Source: Arthrobacter sp. C2
GTDB lineage: Bacteria > Actinomycetota > Actinomycetes > Actinomycetales > Micrococcaceae
NCBI GenBank assembly: GCA_024207135.1
Contig: CP042428.1
Location: 3,348,001-3,412,000, forward strand
Direction of reading: 5' to 3'
Length of the DNA stretch: 64,000 bases
Of the stretch, positions 52,987 through 61,874 are shown one piece after another. The translations under genes and the position numbers were made by a program. How positions within the stretch are numbered: the first letter of the stretch is position 1; each line of letters starts with the position of its first letter. The notes under the pieces were generated by a model. It was not told the origin of the DNA and did no database searches. It saw only the letters and a program-made list of their open reading frames with translations.

Positions 52987-54558
52987 CTAGTGGTCGAGCG
53001 TGACGGTGCGCAAATCCAGCCGGCGCAGCACCCGGTCCACGAGCTCCGGGTCGTTGCCCGGCTCGTTGCGGGCCTTGAGCATCTCCGAACGCGCCGCATC
53101 CAGGGCCTCGCGCTGCACGGTGTCCATGGCAGCCAGGATCTGCTTGATCCGCAGCATCTTCTCCGGATCTTCCTCCAGGTCCGCGGCCAGGATGGTGTGC
53201 AGCGAGGACATGCGCCGGGCCAGCGCCTCGCGGCGCTTCTGCGGCAGGGCGGCGGCACTGGGCGAACGCTTCATGGTCTCGAGCGCAACCTTCTCGGCCC
53301 GGCGGGCAAGCTTGCGCTCGGTCTTTTCCTCGGCCGCGTGGTCGTTGGGCAGCTTCAGCGCGCGCATCAGTGCCGGCAGCGTCAGCCCGGGAACCACCAG
53401 GGTGGTCACCAGCACCGCGGCGGCCGTGGCCACCACGAAGTTGCGTCCCTCCAACGGTTCCCCGTTGGCCAGCGTCGTGGGCAGCGCGAGCGCCAGCGCC
53501 AAGGTCGCCAGACCGCGCATCCCGCACCAGGACAGCACCAGGACCTCCTTGAGCGAGCCGGGGGTGCGGTTGCGCCGCTCGGTCCCGCCCAGCTTGAGCA
53601 TCGCATACATCCACAGGAACCTGACGGCGACGACCGCGAAACAGATCGCCGCGATGCCGGGAATGAAGGTGAGCAGGTTCGCACCCTCGTGCTCGATGAC
53701 GTAACGCATCTCCACGCCCACCAGGCCAAAGGCGACGCCGGTGGTCAACAGCTCCACCACGTCCCAGAACGCGTGGCGGGTCAGGCGCTCCTCCGAGTCC
53801 TGGGGGCGGGCCCTGCGGCCCAGCTCGAGCGCGGTGACCACCACCGCGACCACTCCGGAAAGGTGCAGTTCCTCGGCCAGCAGGTACACCGCGTACGGAG
53901 CCACCAGCGTCGAGGCCGAACGCGCCACCAGGTTGGGCACGAACCGGTTCAGCGCCCCGATGGCCCAGGCCATGGCCAGGCCCAACGCCACCGCGCCCGC
54001 CGCACCGACCAGGAAGCGCGGGACCACGTCCCAGCCCACGTCCCCGCCGCTCAGCGCCGCGGTGACCGCCGCCTGGAAGATCACGATGGCCATCGCGTCG
54101 TTGAACAGGCCCTCGGTCTGCAGCACCGTGAGCAGCTTGCGGCGCATCTTCACCTTGCCGGCGACGGACTCGACGGCCACCGGATCCGGCGGGGCGACGA
54201 TGGCGCCCAGCGCGATCGCGACGGGCAGCGCCATCGAGGGGACCATGAGCCAGGCGACACCGGCCACGGCCGCGGTGGTCGCGATGACCAGCAGCACGGC
54301 CAGCAGCACCAGCGAGCGCCAGCGCAGCCGGAACGTCGACCAAGAGCTGCGCTGGGCCGCGGCGTAGAGCAGCGGCGGCAGGAAGAGTGGAAGAATCAGC
54401 TCGGGGTTGATGTGGATCTCGGGGATGAACGGCAGGAACGCCGCGGCCGCTGAAAAGACCAGCATCAGGATGGGGTAGGGCAGGCGGATGCGTTCGCCGA
54501 CCCCGACCACCAGCACCGTCCCGAACAGCAGGCCTACGAGCAACAGCAGGAATTCCAT
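52987..54558 (-). CDS. CPA1-type Na+/H+ antiporter
   Basis: A 523-residue membrane antiporter of the monovalent cation:proton antiporter-1 (NhaP-like) family, with about twelve helices in the first 400 residues and a charged helical cytosolic tail. The ion-binding Asn-Asp pair is seen in TEGLFNDAMAIVIF. GAIVAPPDPVAVESV and SWCGMRGLATLALALALP are further family landmarks. ATG 54558 starts with the first membrane helix. The tail ends at GTG-free sequence 80 bases upstream of the PLD gene. Probable role: pH and sodium homeostasis. Confidence 0.9.
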   Translation of the reverse strand: MEFLLLLVGLLFGTVLVVGVGERIRLPYPILMLVFSAAAAFLPFIPEIHINPELILPLFLPPLLYAAAQRSSWSTFRLRWRSLVLLAVLLVIATTAAVAGVAWLMVPSMALPVAIALGAIVAPPDPVAVESVAGKVKMRRKLLTVLQTEGLFNDAMAIVIFQAAVTAALSGGDVGWDVVPRFLVGAAGAVALGLAMAWAIGALNRFVPNLVARSASTLVAPYAVYLLAEELHLSGVVAVVVTALELGRRARPQDSEERLTRHAFWDVVELLTTGVAFGLVGVEMRYVIEHEGANLLTFIPGIAAICFAVVAVRFLWMYAMLKLGGTERRNRTPGSLKEVLVLSWCGMRGLATLALALALPTTLANGEPLEGRNFVVATAAAVLVTTLVVPGLTLPALMRALKLPNDHAAEEKTERKLARRAEKVALETMKRSPSAAALPQKRREALARRMSSLHTILAADLEEDPEKMLRIKQILAAMDTVQREALDAARSEMLKARNEPGNDPELVDRVLRRLDLRTVTLDH

Positions 54559-54637
54559 GGGCGTGCTTCTTCCTTTTCGGGTTTCCCCAGCTTTTCACAC
54601 CCGCATGTCGGGAATGTTAAGCGGCGCCCGTGTGCGG

Positions 54638-54683
54638 GCACGCAAAAGCGGGGGCCGATGCTTCGGCCCCCGCTTTTGCGTGC
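54638..54683 (-). terminator. strong terminator behind citM
   Basis: A perfect 20-base stem (54638-54657 with 54664-54683) has a six-base loop. It lies 20 bases past the citM stop and includes an A/T block (CAAAAG/CTTTTG) inside the stem. Confidence 0.85.
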
Positions 54684-54703
54684 GTGTGGTGGTGCTGTGT
54701 TTC

Positions 54704-56119
54704 CTAGCCGATGCCGATGGCGCCGATGAGCACGCCCGTGGCGAGCATGACCAACGACACGACCAGTGCGCGCCAGAGGACCTTCTTGTGGTGGTCGCCT
54801 AGGTCCACGCGGGACATCGAGACCAACAGCAGGATCGCGGGTACCAGCGGGGACTGCATGTGCACCGGCTGGCCGGTGATCGAGGCGCGGGCCATGTCCA
54901 CGGCGGGGATGCCGTAGTGGGCGCCGGCCTCGGTGAGCACCGGCAGGATGCCGAAGTAGAACGCGTCGTTGCTCATGAAGAACGTGGCGGGGATCGAGAT
55001 GATGCCGGTGAGGATGGCCAGGTACGGGCCCATCGAGGTCGGGATGACGTCGACCAGCCAGGCGCTCATGGCATCGACCATGCCGGTGCCCGAGAGCACG
55101 CCGGTGAGCACCGCGGCGGCAAGCACCATGGAGACCACCGCGATGACCTCGGAGGAGTGCGAGGCGATCATCTTGGCCTGGTCGGAGATGCGCGGGAAGT
55201 TCACCAGCAGGGCCACGGCGGTGCCGATCATGAACAGGTAGGACAGCGGCAGCACGTCGGCGATCAGCAGCACGAAGATCGCCACGGTCATCGAGAGGTT
55301 GAAGATGAACAGTTTCGGGCGCAGGGTTTCGCGGGTCGGGTCCAGGACCGTGCCGTTCATGGTGGGTGCCTCCGTGCCATCACCACGTGCAGCAACCTTT
55401 TCCAGCAGGGCGATGCCGCGGCCGCCGGTAGGGGTCTTGGTGTTGCCGGTTCCGCCGGTTCCGCCGGTCATGACCGAACCCGGGCCCCAGCGCAGCGGGT
55501 CTTCGCGCCGCAGCCGGTTGCGCTCGGTGACGCCCATGGCCCAGGCGAAGGCGAAGACGACGACCAGGCCGACGGCCAGCGCCGGGATCATCGGGACGAA
55601 CACCGCGGAGGCATCCACGTGCAGTGCGGCGGCGGCGCGGGCGGTCGGCCCGCCCCAGGGGACGATGTTCAGCGTGCCGTTGGTCAAACCGGCGACACAG
55701 GTCAGCACGACCGGGCTCATGCCCAGGCGCTGGTAGATCGGCAGCAGCGCCGCGGTGACCACGATGAAGGTGGTGGAGCCGTCGCCGTCCAGGGAAATCA
55801 GGCCGGTGAGCAGCGCGGTGCCCATGACGACCTTGGCCGGGTCGTTGCCGACCAGCTTCAGGATGCCGTCGACCAGCTTGTCGAAGAGCCCCACGTCAAT
55901 CATGATGCCGAAGTACATGATGGCGAACATCAGCAGGGCGGCGGTTCCGGACATGGACTTCACGGCGTCCATGACCATGTCGCCGAGGCCCAGGCCGGCG
56001 CCGGCGAACAGGCCGAAGACGGTCGGGACGATGATCAGCGCCAGCAACGGGGTCATGCGCTTGGTCATGATGAGCGCCATGAACGTGGCGACCATCAGGA
56101 ACCCGAGTGCTACCAGCAT
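54704..56119 (-). CDS. citM: CitMHS-family metal-citrate:proton symporter
   Basis: A 471-residue inner-membrane carrier of the CitMHS family, which imports citrate complexed with Mg2+ or Ca2+. Characteristic stretches are LISLDGDGSTTFIVVTAALLP, GLTNGTLNIVPWGGPTARAA and FFMSNDAFYFGILPVL. A cytosolic Gly/Thr-rich loop sits near residues 215-240. ATG 56119 follows AAGGAG. The longer ORF lacks a ribosome site. It is divergent from citAB, which very likely controls it. The ion preference cannot be read from the sequence. Confidence 0.9.
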   Translation of the reverse strand: MLVALGFLMVATFMALIMTKRMTPLLALIIVPTVFGLFAGAGLGLGDMVMDAVKSMSGTAALLMFAIMYFGIMIDVGLFDKLVDGILKLVGNDPAKVVMGTALLTGLISLDGDGSTTFIVVTAALLPIYQRLGMSPVVLTCVAGLTNGTLNIVPWGGPTARAAAALHVDASAVFVPMIPALAVGLVVVFAFAWAMGVTERNRLRREDPLRWGPGSVMTGGTGGTGNTKTPTGGRGIALLEKVAARGDGTEAPTMNGTVLDPTRETLRPKLFIFNLSMTVAIFVLLIADVLPLSYLFMIGTAVALLVNFPRISDQAKMIASHSSEVIAVVSMVLAAAVLTGVLSGTGMVDAMSAWLVDVIPTSMGPYLAILTGIISIPATFFMSNDAFYFGILPVLTEAGAHYGIPAVDMARASITGQPVHMQSPLVPAILLLVSMSRVDLGDHHKKVLWRALVVSLVMLATGVLIGAIGIG

Positions 56120-56324
56120 GGGGGTCTCCTTCGAGGGTGGTGCGTGTAAACGCAAATGATGGGAGTCGGCGTCGCGGAAGGGAATCTGGCACCGGTCCGT
56201 GCGCCGTGACACATAACGCTACGTGGTGCGCATCACGGCGGTGTGGTTGTGCCCACAAACCCCGCTTCTTCCCCTAAATCCTTTTTTGCTCATAAAGCCC
56301 ACCCGAGGTCCTAGACTGGATTCC

Positions 56325-58025
56325 ATGCCCCAAAAGCCAAAGCCCGGGCGCGGTTTCGCCGCCCGCATCATGACCCTGCAGTTCGTTGTGGTGGGGTTGA
56401 TGATCCTTGCCGCCGCGGCCGGCGCCATGTGGGTGACCGTCGAACGCGTCAACGAGCAGGCACAGGAACGGGCGCTGGCCATTGCGCGCACGCTGGCAGC
56501 CGACCCGGAGATCCGGGCGCAGGTCAAGCGCTATGCCGAGGCCGGGTCGCTCGACGCCGCGGCGCTGCGCACCGGCTACGTGCAGGCATCGGCCGAGGCC
56601 GTGCGGACGCGCACCGGCGCGTTCTTCGTCGTGGTCACCGAAGACCGCGGGATCCGGCTGGCGCACCCGACCCCCTCGCTGCTGGGCCAGAAGGTCTCCA
56701 CCGATCCCGCCGCGCTGTCCGGGCACGAGTCGGTCTCCCGCGAGCACGGGACCCTGGGCGAGTCGGTGCGCGCCAAGGTGCCGGTTTTCGCCCCGCAGGG
56801 CGACACCGTCGTCGGGGAGGTCAGTGTCGGGGTCGGGGTCCAGGAACTGGCCGCCCGGCTGCGCACCGCCGGCGCCTGGGTGCTCGGGCTGGGCTTGGGG
56901 GCCCTGGCGCTTTCCGCGGCCTCGACCCGCTGGCTGGTGCGCCGGCTCAAGGCCCAGACCCTCGGGCTGGAACCTGCCGAAATGGCGCAGCTGCTGCGGG
57001 ACCGCGACGCGGTGCTCTACGGCGTGGCCGACGGGGTCATCGGCATCGGCCCCGACGGCCGGGTCTCGGTGCGCAACAAGGCCGCACGGATCATGCTGGG
57101 GCTGCCGCACCGCCACGAATCCGCCGACATCATCGGACTGCCCTACACCGACGCGCGGCTGCCCGCGCCGCTGGTTGCCGCCATCGCCTCCTGCGACGGG
57201 GCCACGCTGCGCCTGGAAACCGAGCACGCCGCACTGGTCGCCACCGTGCACCCGGTGACCCGCGACGGACAGGACCTGGGCCAGGTGGTGCTGCTGCGCG
57301 ACGTGACCACCATCGAGACCCTGGGCTCGCGGCTGGACGCGGTGGAGACCATGGCCTCGGCCCTGCGCGCCCAGCGGCACGAATTCGCCAACCGGCTGCA
57401 CACGATCTCCGGGCTGCTGCACCACGGGGACGTGGCCGAAGCCCGGGCGTATCTCGGCGAGGTCATCGAATCGGGGCCGGTGCGCGAGCCGGTGCAGAAC
57501 CTCGCGGCCATCGAAGACACCTACCTGCGCGCCTTCCTCGGGGCCAAGGGCGTCCAGGCGTACGAACGCGGTGTGGTGCTGCGCGTGGGGGATGCCAGCG
57601 CGCTCTACGGCCGGCTGGGCGACGCGCAGGATGCCACCGCGGTGCTGGGGAACCTGATCGACAATGCACTGCGCGCCGCGGTCGAGGGCCCGGCGCCGCG
57701 CTGGGTCGAGGTCGACCTGCTTTCCGAGGGGACCACGCTGCACCTGGCCGTCGCCGACTCCGGGGACGGGGTCGAGCCAGGGCTCGATGTCTTCGCCGAG
57801 GGGGTCAGCACCGGCGCGCTGCCCGATGCCCCCGAGCACGGCCAGGGCGTCGGGCTGCCGCTGGTCCGCCGGCTGGCCCGCACCCGCGGCGGCGAGGTCT
57901 GGATCGCGGACCCCGGCGGGCCCGGAAACGCCGAGAATGCGCACTCCGGGGCCGTCTTTGCCGCACGCCTGCCCGGGGTGCTGTCCACCGAGAACGGAAC
58001 AACCGAAGGGAAGAACGCCCGATGA
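56325..58025 (+). CDS. citA: CitA/DcuS-type sensor histidine kinase
   Basis: A 566-residue membrane sensor of the citrate/C4-dicarboxylate kinase group. It has TM1 (residues about 15-38), an extracytoplasmic Cache-like sensor (about 40-175), TM2, a PAS domain (about 205-320), and the transmitter. The phosphoacceptor is His352 in RAQRHEFANRLHTISGLL, with GNLIDNALRAA as the N-box of the ATPase. The G-box GQGVGLPLVRRLA follows. ATG 56325 (MPQKPKPGRG) precedes a basic segment and TM1. Its stop overlaps the regulator start (ATGA). It probably binds citrate and controls citM. Confidence 0.88.
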   Translation: MPQKPKPGRGFAARIMTLQFVVVGLMILAAAAGAMWVTVERVNEQAQERALAIARTLAADPEIRAQVKRYAEAGSLDAAALRTGYVQASAEAVRTRTGAFFVVVTEDRGIRLAHPTPSLLGQKVSTDPAALSGHESVSREHGTLGESVRAKVPVFAPQGDTVVGEVSVGVGVQELAARLRTAGAWVLGLGLGALALSAASTRWLVRRLKAQTLGLEPAEMAQLLRDRDAVLYGVADGVIGIGPDGRVSVRNKAARIMLGLPHRHESADIIGLPYTDARLPAPLVAAIASCDGATLRLETEHAALVATVHPVTRDGQDLGQVVLLRDVTTIETLGSRLDAVETMASALRAQRHEFANRLHTISGLLHHGDVAEARAYLGEVIESGPVREPVQNLAAIEDTYLRAFLGAKGVQAYERGVVLRVGDASALYGRLGDAQDATAVLGNLIDNALRAAVEGPAPRWVEVDLLSEGTTLHLAVADSGDGVEPGLDVFAEGVSTGALPDAPEHGQGVGLPLVRRLARTRGGEVWIADPGGPGNAENAHSGAVFAARLPGVLSTENGTTEGKNAR

Positions 58026-58687
58026 GCGAGAACACCGACTACAAGGTCCTGGTCGTCGACGACGACTTCCGGGTCGCCGCCCTGCACGCCGGCTACGTTG
58101 ACGAGGTCCCGGGCTTCCGCGCCCTGGCCCCGGTGCACGACGCCCGGATGGTGCCGCGCGCCGTGGCCGAGGGGCAGCCGGACCTGCTCTTGCTGGATGT
58201 GTACCTGCCGCAGGGTTCCGGGCTGGACCTGCTGGCGACCCTGGACGTGGACGCTTTCGTGCTCTCGGCGGCCACCGAGGTCGACGCGGTGCGCACCGCC
58301 ATCAGGCGCGGAGCGCTGGGCTACCTGGTCAAGCCCTTCGATCCCAAGGTGTTCGCCTCCCGGCTGCGCGGCTACGCCCGCTACCGCAGGCTCTTGGATG
58401 GCGCCGCGGCGCTGGACCAGCAGGGCATCGACCGGGCGCAACGCGCGCTGCTTTCGGGCGAGGAGTCGGCCGGTGCCGCGGCCACCCCCACCGAGCAGGC
58501 GGTGCTGGCGGCCGTTGCCGCGGCGGGGGAGCCGGCCACCGTCATGCACGTGGTCACCGCCGTGGGGATTTCCCGGGCCACCGCGCAGCGCTACCTGGCC
58601 AACCTGGTGCAGGCCGGATCGCTGCGCCTGGAACTTGCCTACGGCAGCCGGGGCCGGCCCGAGCACCGCTACCTCGTGCAGGACTGA
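58022..58687 (+). CDS. citB: CitB/DcuR-type response regulator
   Basis: A 221-residue response regulator. The receiver domain has the acidic pair VVDDDF, phospho-Asp59 in LLLDVYLP, and the conserved Lys in YLVKPFDP. The C-terminal part is a winged/helix-turn-helix region (MHVVTAVGISRATAQRYLANLVQAG) of the CitB class. It is translationally coupled to citA by a four-base overlap. Expected target: the divergent citM promoter. Confidence 0.9.
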   Translation: MSENTDYKVLVVDDDFRVAALHAGYVDEVPGFRALAPVHDARMVPRAVAEGQPDLLLLDVYLPQGSGLDLLATLDVDAFVLSAATEVDAVRTAIRRGALGYLVKPFDPKVFASRLRGYARYRRLLDGAAALDQQGIDRAQRALLSGEESAGAAATPTEQAVLAAVAAAGEPATVMHVVTAVGISRATAQRYLANLVQAGSLRLELAYGSRGRPEHRYLVQD

Positions 58688-58715
58688 GCCCGCGAAGCCC
58701 TGTTCGGTGCCGGGG

Positions 58716-59207
58716 TCATTGCAGGGCGGGCTGGTCCACCAACAGCGGCTGGGCCGCGTGCCAGTCGGCGATCCCGCAGCCGTCGCGCAGGTCGAAGCGG
58801 CGGTTCACCGCGCGCCCGTCCATCGTCCCGTTCACCACGGCCACCGCCGGTCCGCCGTATTGCATGGTGCACGCAACGTTGGCGCCGCGACGGGGGCCGG
58901 TGAGCAGCTTCGGTTCCTTGGCCACCAGGGCGCAGGCCCGTGCCGCGTCCGGATGTTGGCTTTCAGGCAGCGGGCCGGACCCCCGGCACAGCAGGCGGTA
59001 GTGCGCGCTCTCCACGGAGCCGTCGGCCCGGATAGAGACCTGCAGGTCGGTGGTCGGAGGGCCCGTGCCGGGCGAAGCGGAAGATGCCGGCCCGGTGGCG
59101 GATTCGAACGGCATGGTCCCGCCGCCGGTGGATCCGGCACACCCGGAAAGCAGCAGCGCGGCGCCGGCGAACAGGGCCGCCGCCAAGAGGGAAGACCTGG
59201 ACCGCAT
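58716..59207 (-). CDS. lipoprotein with an SSI-like (subtilisin inhibitor-like) domain
   Basis: A 163-residue exported lipoprotein: signal peptide with lipobox LLSGC (Cys23), a Ser/Thr/Pro/Gly-rich linker, then a domain resembling Streptomyces subtilisin inhibitors. Supporting features are CTMQYGGPAVAVVNGTMDGR, RRFDLRDGCGIADW and four cysteines able to form two disulfides. ATG 59207 is preceded by GGGAGGG. If the match is right it may inhibit serine proteases at the cell surface. I do not see a clear reactive-site loop, so this is tentative. Confidence 0.7.
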   Translation of the reverse strand: MRSRSSLLAAALFAGAALLLSGCAGSTGGGTMPFESATGPASSASPGTGPPTTDLQVSIRADGSVESAHYRLLCRGSGPLPESQHPDAARACALVAKEPKLLTGPRRGANVACTMQYGGPAVAVVNGTMDGRAVNRRFDLRDGCGIADWHAAQPLLVDQPALQ

Positions 59208-59255
59208 GGCCGAACCCTCCCGTCTGGTGCCGGAACCGGTGGCTCCCGGCCTATC

Positions 59256-60161
59256 TCAAGTCTGTGGCACCGGAAGCGATTGGGCAACGGCCAGCAGCCG
59301 CCCGCGCAGGACCTGGGCACGGTCGGCGAACTCCTTTTGCAGGCGCACGTACTCGGCCTTGCCCGCGGGCGTTTCGATGCGGATCGGCTCCTGCCCCCAG
59401 GCCGCCAGGTCGTACGGCGAGGCCTGCATGTCCATGGTGCGGATGTCCCAGGCGAGCTCGAAGCAGTCCATGACCAGGTCGGTGGGAACGGCCGGGGTGA
59501 GCTTGTAGGCCCACTTGTACAGGTCCATGTTGGCGTGCAGGCAGCCGGGCTGTTCCAGGTCCCGCTGGGTCTCGCGGGTCGGCTGCAACTCGTTGAGCGG
59601 CACGGCCTCGGGGGTGTAGAACCTGAAGGCATCGAAGTGTGTGCAGCGGATCTTGTGTTCCTCCACCACCGCGTCGGTCCCCGCGGAGCCCAGCCGCAGC
59701 GGCAGGTATTCGTGGCGGATGCCGTTGTCCGCCGACTTGTAGGCCATGGCCCATTCGTGCAGCCCGAAGCAGGCGAAGTTCCCCGGGCGCGATGCCGTGC
59801 CGGCCAGGATGATGGCGGCGAAGCGGATCGCCTCGGCGCGGGCGTCGGCGAATGCCGCCAGGTCCACCGTGTAGCCGCGCTCGCCGGATTCCGGGTGGAT
59901 CGCCTCTTGGTAGAACTTCCAATCCGCTCGTTCTCGGGCTTTATCCCCGGCCAGGACCACACCGGGTCCCGGATGCCAGCGGTAGAGCTGCCCGGGCTTC
60001 TGCGTGTAGTAGGTGAAGAGGAAATCCTCGACCGGATGCTTCTGCCGCTTCATCCGGCGCTCGGTGAACGGCTCGCCAAAGCGTTTGGCGCGCGCCTGGT
60101 GGGCGGCGGCCGCGGGCAGCCACTGCTCTTGAGGCAGCCAGGTCGGGGTGGAGGGAAGCAT
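59256..60161 (-). CDS. conserved actinobacterial protein, often labelled 3-methyladenine DNA glycosylase
   Basis: A 301-residue soluble protein. Conserved stretches read from it include HPVEDFLFTYYTQKPGQLYRW, HPGPGVVL, CFGLHEWAMAYKS, KIRCTHFDAFRFYTPEA and QPGCLHANMDLYKWAYK. Many His, Asp, Cys and Trp residues suggest a metal or active site. Similar actinobacterial proteins are often annotated as 3-methyladenine DNA glycosylases, but neither the AlkA helix-hairpin-helix nor the AAG fold motifs are visible. Function is best left open. ATG 60161 is used. The ribosome site is weak. Confidence 0.7.
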   Translation of the reverse strand: MLPSTPTWLPQEQWLPAAAAHQARAKRFGEPFTERRMKRQKHPVEDFLFTYYTQKPGQLYRWHPGPGVVLAGDKARERADWKFYQEAIHPESGERGYTVDLAAFADARAEAIRFAAIILAGTASRPGNFACFGLHEWAMAYKSADNGIRHEYLPLRLGSAGTDAVVEEHKIRCTHFDAFRFYTPEAVPLNELQPTRETQRDLEQPGCLHANMDLYKWAYKLTPAVPTDLVMDCFELAWDIRTMDMQASPYDLAAWGQEPIRIETPAGKAEYVRLQKEFADRAQVLRGRLLAVAQSLPVPQT

Positions 60162-60352
60162 TCAACCATTGTCTCGCGCCGGGGCCGGGAAGCAGCAATT
60201 TCTGCGGCTTGGATGCCCATTCCCGGTCCGATTGTCAAGCCCTCCGCGCGGTTCTGGGGATAACCAAAAACCGATGCTGACATGCACTCTTGTATCCGAA
60301 CGGTCGCATTCCGGGTCTTCATTTTGCCGGTCTTGCGGCGTAGAATGGAGAT

Positions 60353-61738
60353 ATGTTCGATGAATACCACAAAGGGGATTCGGAAGACGAACCTCAAGGC
60401 GAAATCAGTGCGCCGGCGGGTCCAACGCCCCCGGCACCTTCCGCCCTGCCGGCACCGGGACGGAGCCACGAGGACGACATGGCGTTCCTGAGGTTTGTGC
60501 GAGACGGCCTGGCGGCCCTGGACTCGGGAGGCACCGCAAGGGAACACCACGAGAAGATCGGCATGGTCGAGGAGATCAAGGGCGCCGCGGCCGGCGCACA
60601 GGCCATGTCGGCGACCCTCATGGAGGCCGACGTGGTGGCCCTCAGGACCGAGGCCGGGGTGCGGGGAAACAACCCGGCCTACGGGGTCGGGTCGCAAATC
60701 GCGTTGGCCCGCCGGGAATCCCCGGACCAGGGCCGGGCCTTCCTCGGTTTCGCGGACCGCCTGATCGCCGACCTGCCCTTCACCCTCATCGCCCTGCTGC
60801 GCGGAAAGGTCAGCGAATCCCAGGCGCGGGCTATTGACCGGGAAACCCAGCACCTCCCCGCGGCGCAGCGCGAGGAAATCGATGCCGCCTTGCTGCGCAA
60901 TCCGGAAGGGCTGAAGGGGCTATGCCCGCGCGCGCTGGTGGACAGGGTCCGCAAGTTCGCCTTCGAATACGACAGCTCCGATTCGCTGGGAAGACTGGAA
61001 GAGGCTAGGGCCGGGCGCTACGCGGCCGCGTTCCCGACCCGCGACGGCATGATGCAGCTGGCCGGGCTGCTGCCCGTCGACGACGGACTGGCCGTGCACC
61101 AGGCCCTGGACGAGGCGGCCCGGGAGATCAGGGCGGCCGGGGACCCCCGCACCCTGGCCCAGATCCGGGCGGACGTGCTGGTGGACCGGGTCACCGGGAG
61201 GAAGCCGGCCGAGGGCGTGAAGGTCGTCCTCCACCTGGTCATGAACGACCGCACCCTCTTTCAGGGCTCCAGCGAACCCGCCCACCTGATCGGCTATGGC
61301 ACCGTCCCTTCCACCTGGGCCAGGATGGTGGTCGCCGGGCGGGACCCCCAGGACAGGGAACGCTACCGGGGGCTGGTGTCCCTCAAGAGGATCTACACCC
61401 ACCCGGACACCGGGGCGCTGGTGGCCATGGACTCCAGGTCCCGCCAGTTCCCCACAGCCCTCAAGGACCTGATCAGCATCCGCGACAGGTACTGCCGCAC
61501 CCCCTGGTGCAACGCACCCATCAAGCATTTCGACCACGTGGTCCAACACAGCCGCGGCGGCCCGACTAGCGAGGCCAATTCGGCCGGCAGGTGTGCAAGT
61601 TGCAACCAGACCAAGGAACAATCCGGCTGGGAAGAGCGCGTCGTGGACAGCGGTGGGCGGCACACCATCGAGATCACCACCCCGATCGGGGCGACCTACA
61701 CCTCCACCGCACCGCCGCTGCCCGGCACCCCCTGCTGA
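60353..61738 (+). CDS. DUF222 / 13E12-family HNH endonuclease-like protein
   Basis: A 461-residue member of the abundant actinobacterial REP13E12 family. A DUF222 helical region (about 90-330, including SESQARAIDRETQHLP) precedes a C-terminal HNH domain. RDRYCRTPWCNAPIKHFDHVVQHSRGG provides the zinc cysteines and catalytic His, and ASCNQTKE completes the fold. ATG 60353 is preceded by GGAGAT. These genes are typically multicopy and may be remnants of selfish elements. The cellular role is unknown. Confidence 0.88.
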   Translation: MFDEYHKGDSEDEPQGEISAPAGPTPPAPSALPAPGRSHEDDMAFLRFVRDGLAALDSGGTAREHHEKIGMVEEIKGAAAGAQAMSATLMEADVVALRTEAGVRGNNPAYGVGSQIALARRESPDQGRAFLGFADRLIADLPFTLIALLRGKVSESQARAIDRETQHLPAAQREEIDAALLRNPEGLKGLCPRALVDRVRKFAFEYDSSDSLGRLEEARAGRYAAAFPTRDGMMQLAGLLPVDDGLAVHQALDEAAREIRAAGDPRTLAQIRADVLVDRVTGRKPAEGVKVVLHLVMNDRTLFQGSSEPAHLIGYGTVPSTWARMVVAGRDPQDRERYRGLVSLKRIYTHPDTGALVAMDSRSRQFPTALKDLISIRDRYCRTPWCNAPIKHFDHVVQHSRGGPTSEANSAGRCASCNQTKEQSGWEERVVDSGGRHTIEITTPIGATYTSTAPPLPGTPC

Positions 61739-61797
61739 CGCCGGGGTCCGCACCGCACACGCGCCATGCCGGGCCCCCGCACGCCCGCCAACGAAAA

Positions 61798-61849
61798 CGG
61801 TCCGTGGCGCCGGAGCACGCGATGACGCGTGCCTCGGCGCCACGGACCG
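61798..61849. terminator. bidirectional terminator between HNH gene and lysC
   Basis: Arms 61798-61821 and 61826-61849 form a 24-base stem with one mismatch and an ATGA loop. It serves the plus-strand HNH gene and the minus-strand lysC. Four A residues flank it on the left. Confidence 0.88.
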
Positions 61850-61874
61850 CGTGGCGTTTGAAAGCGACCGGGAA

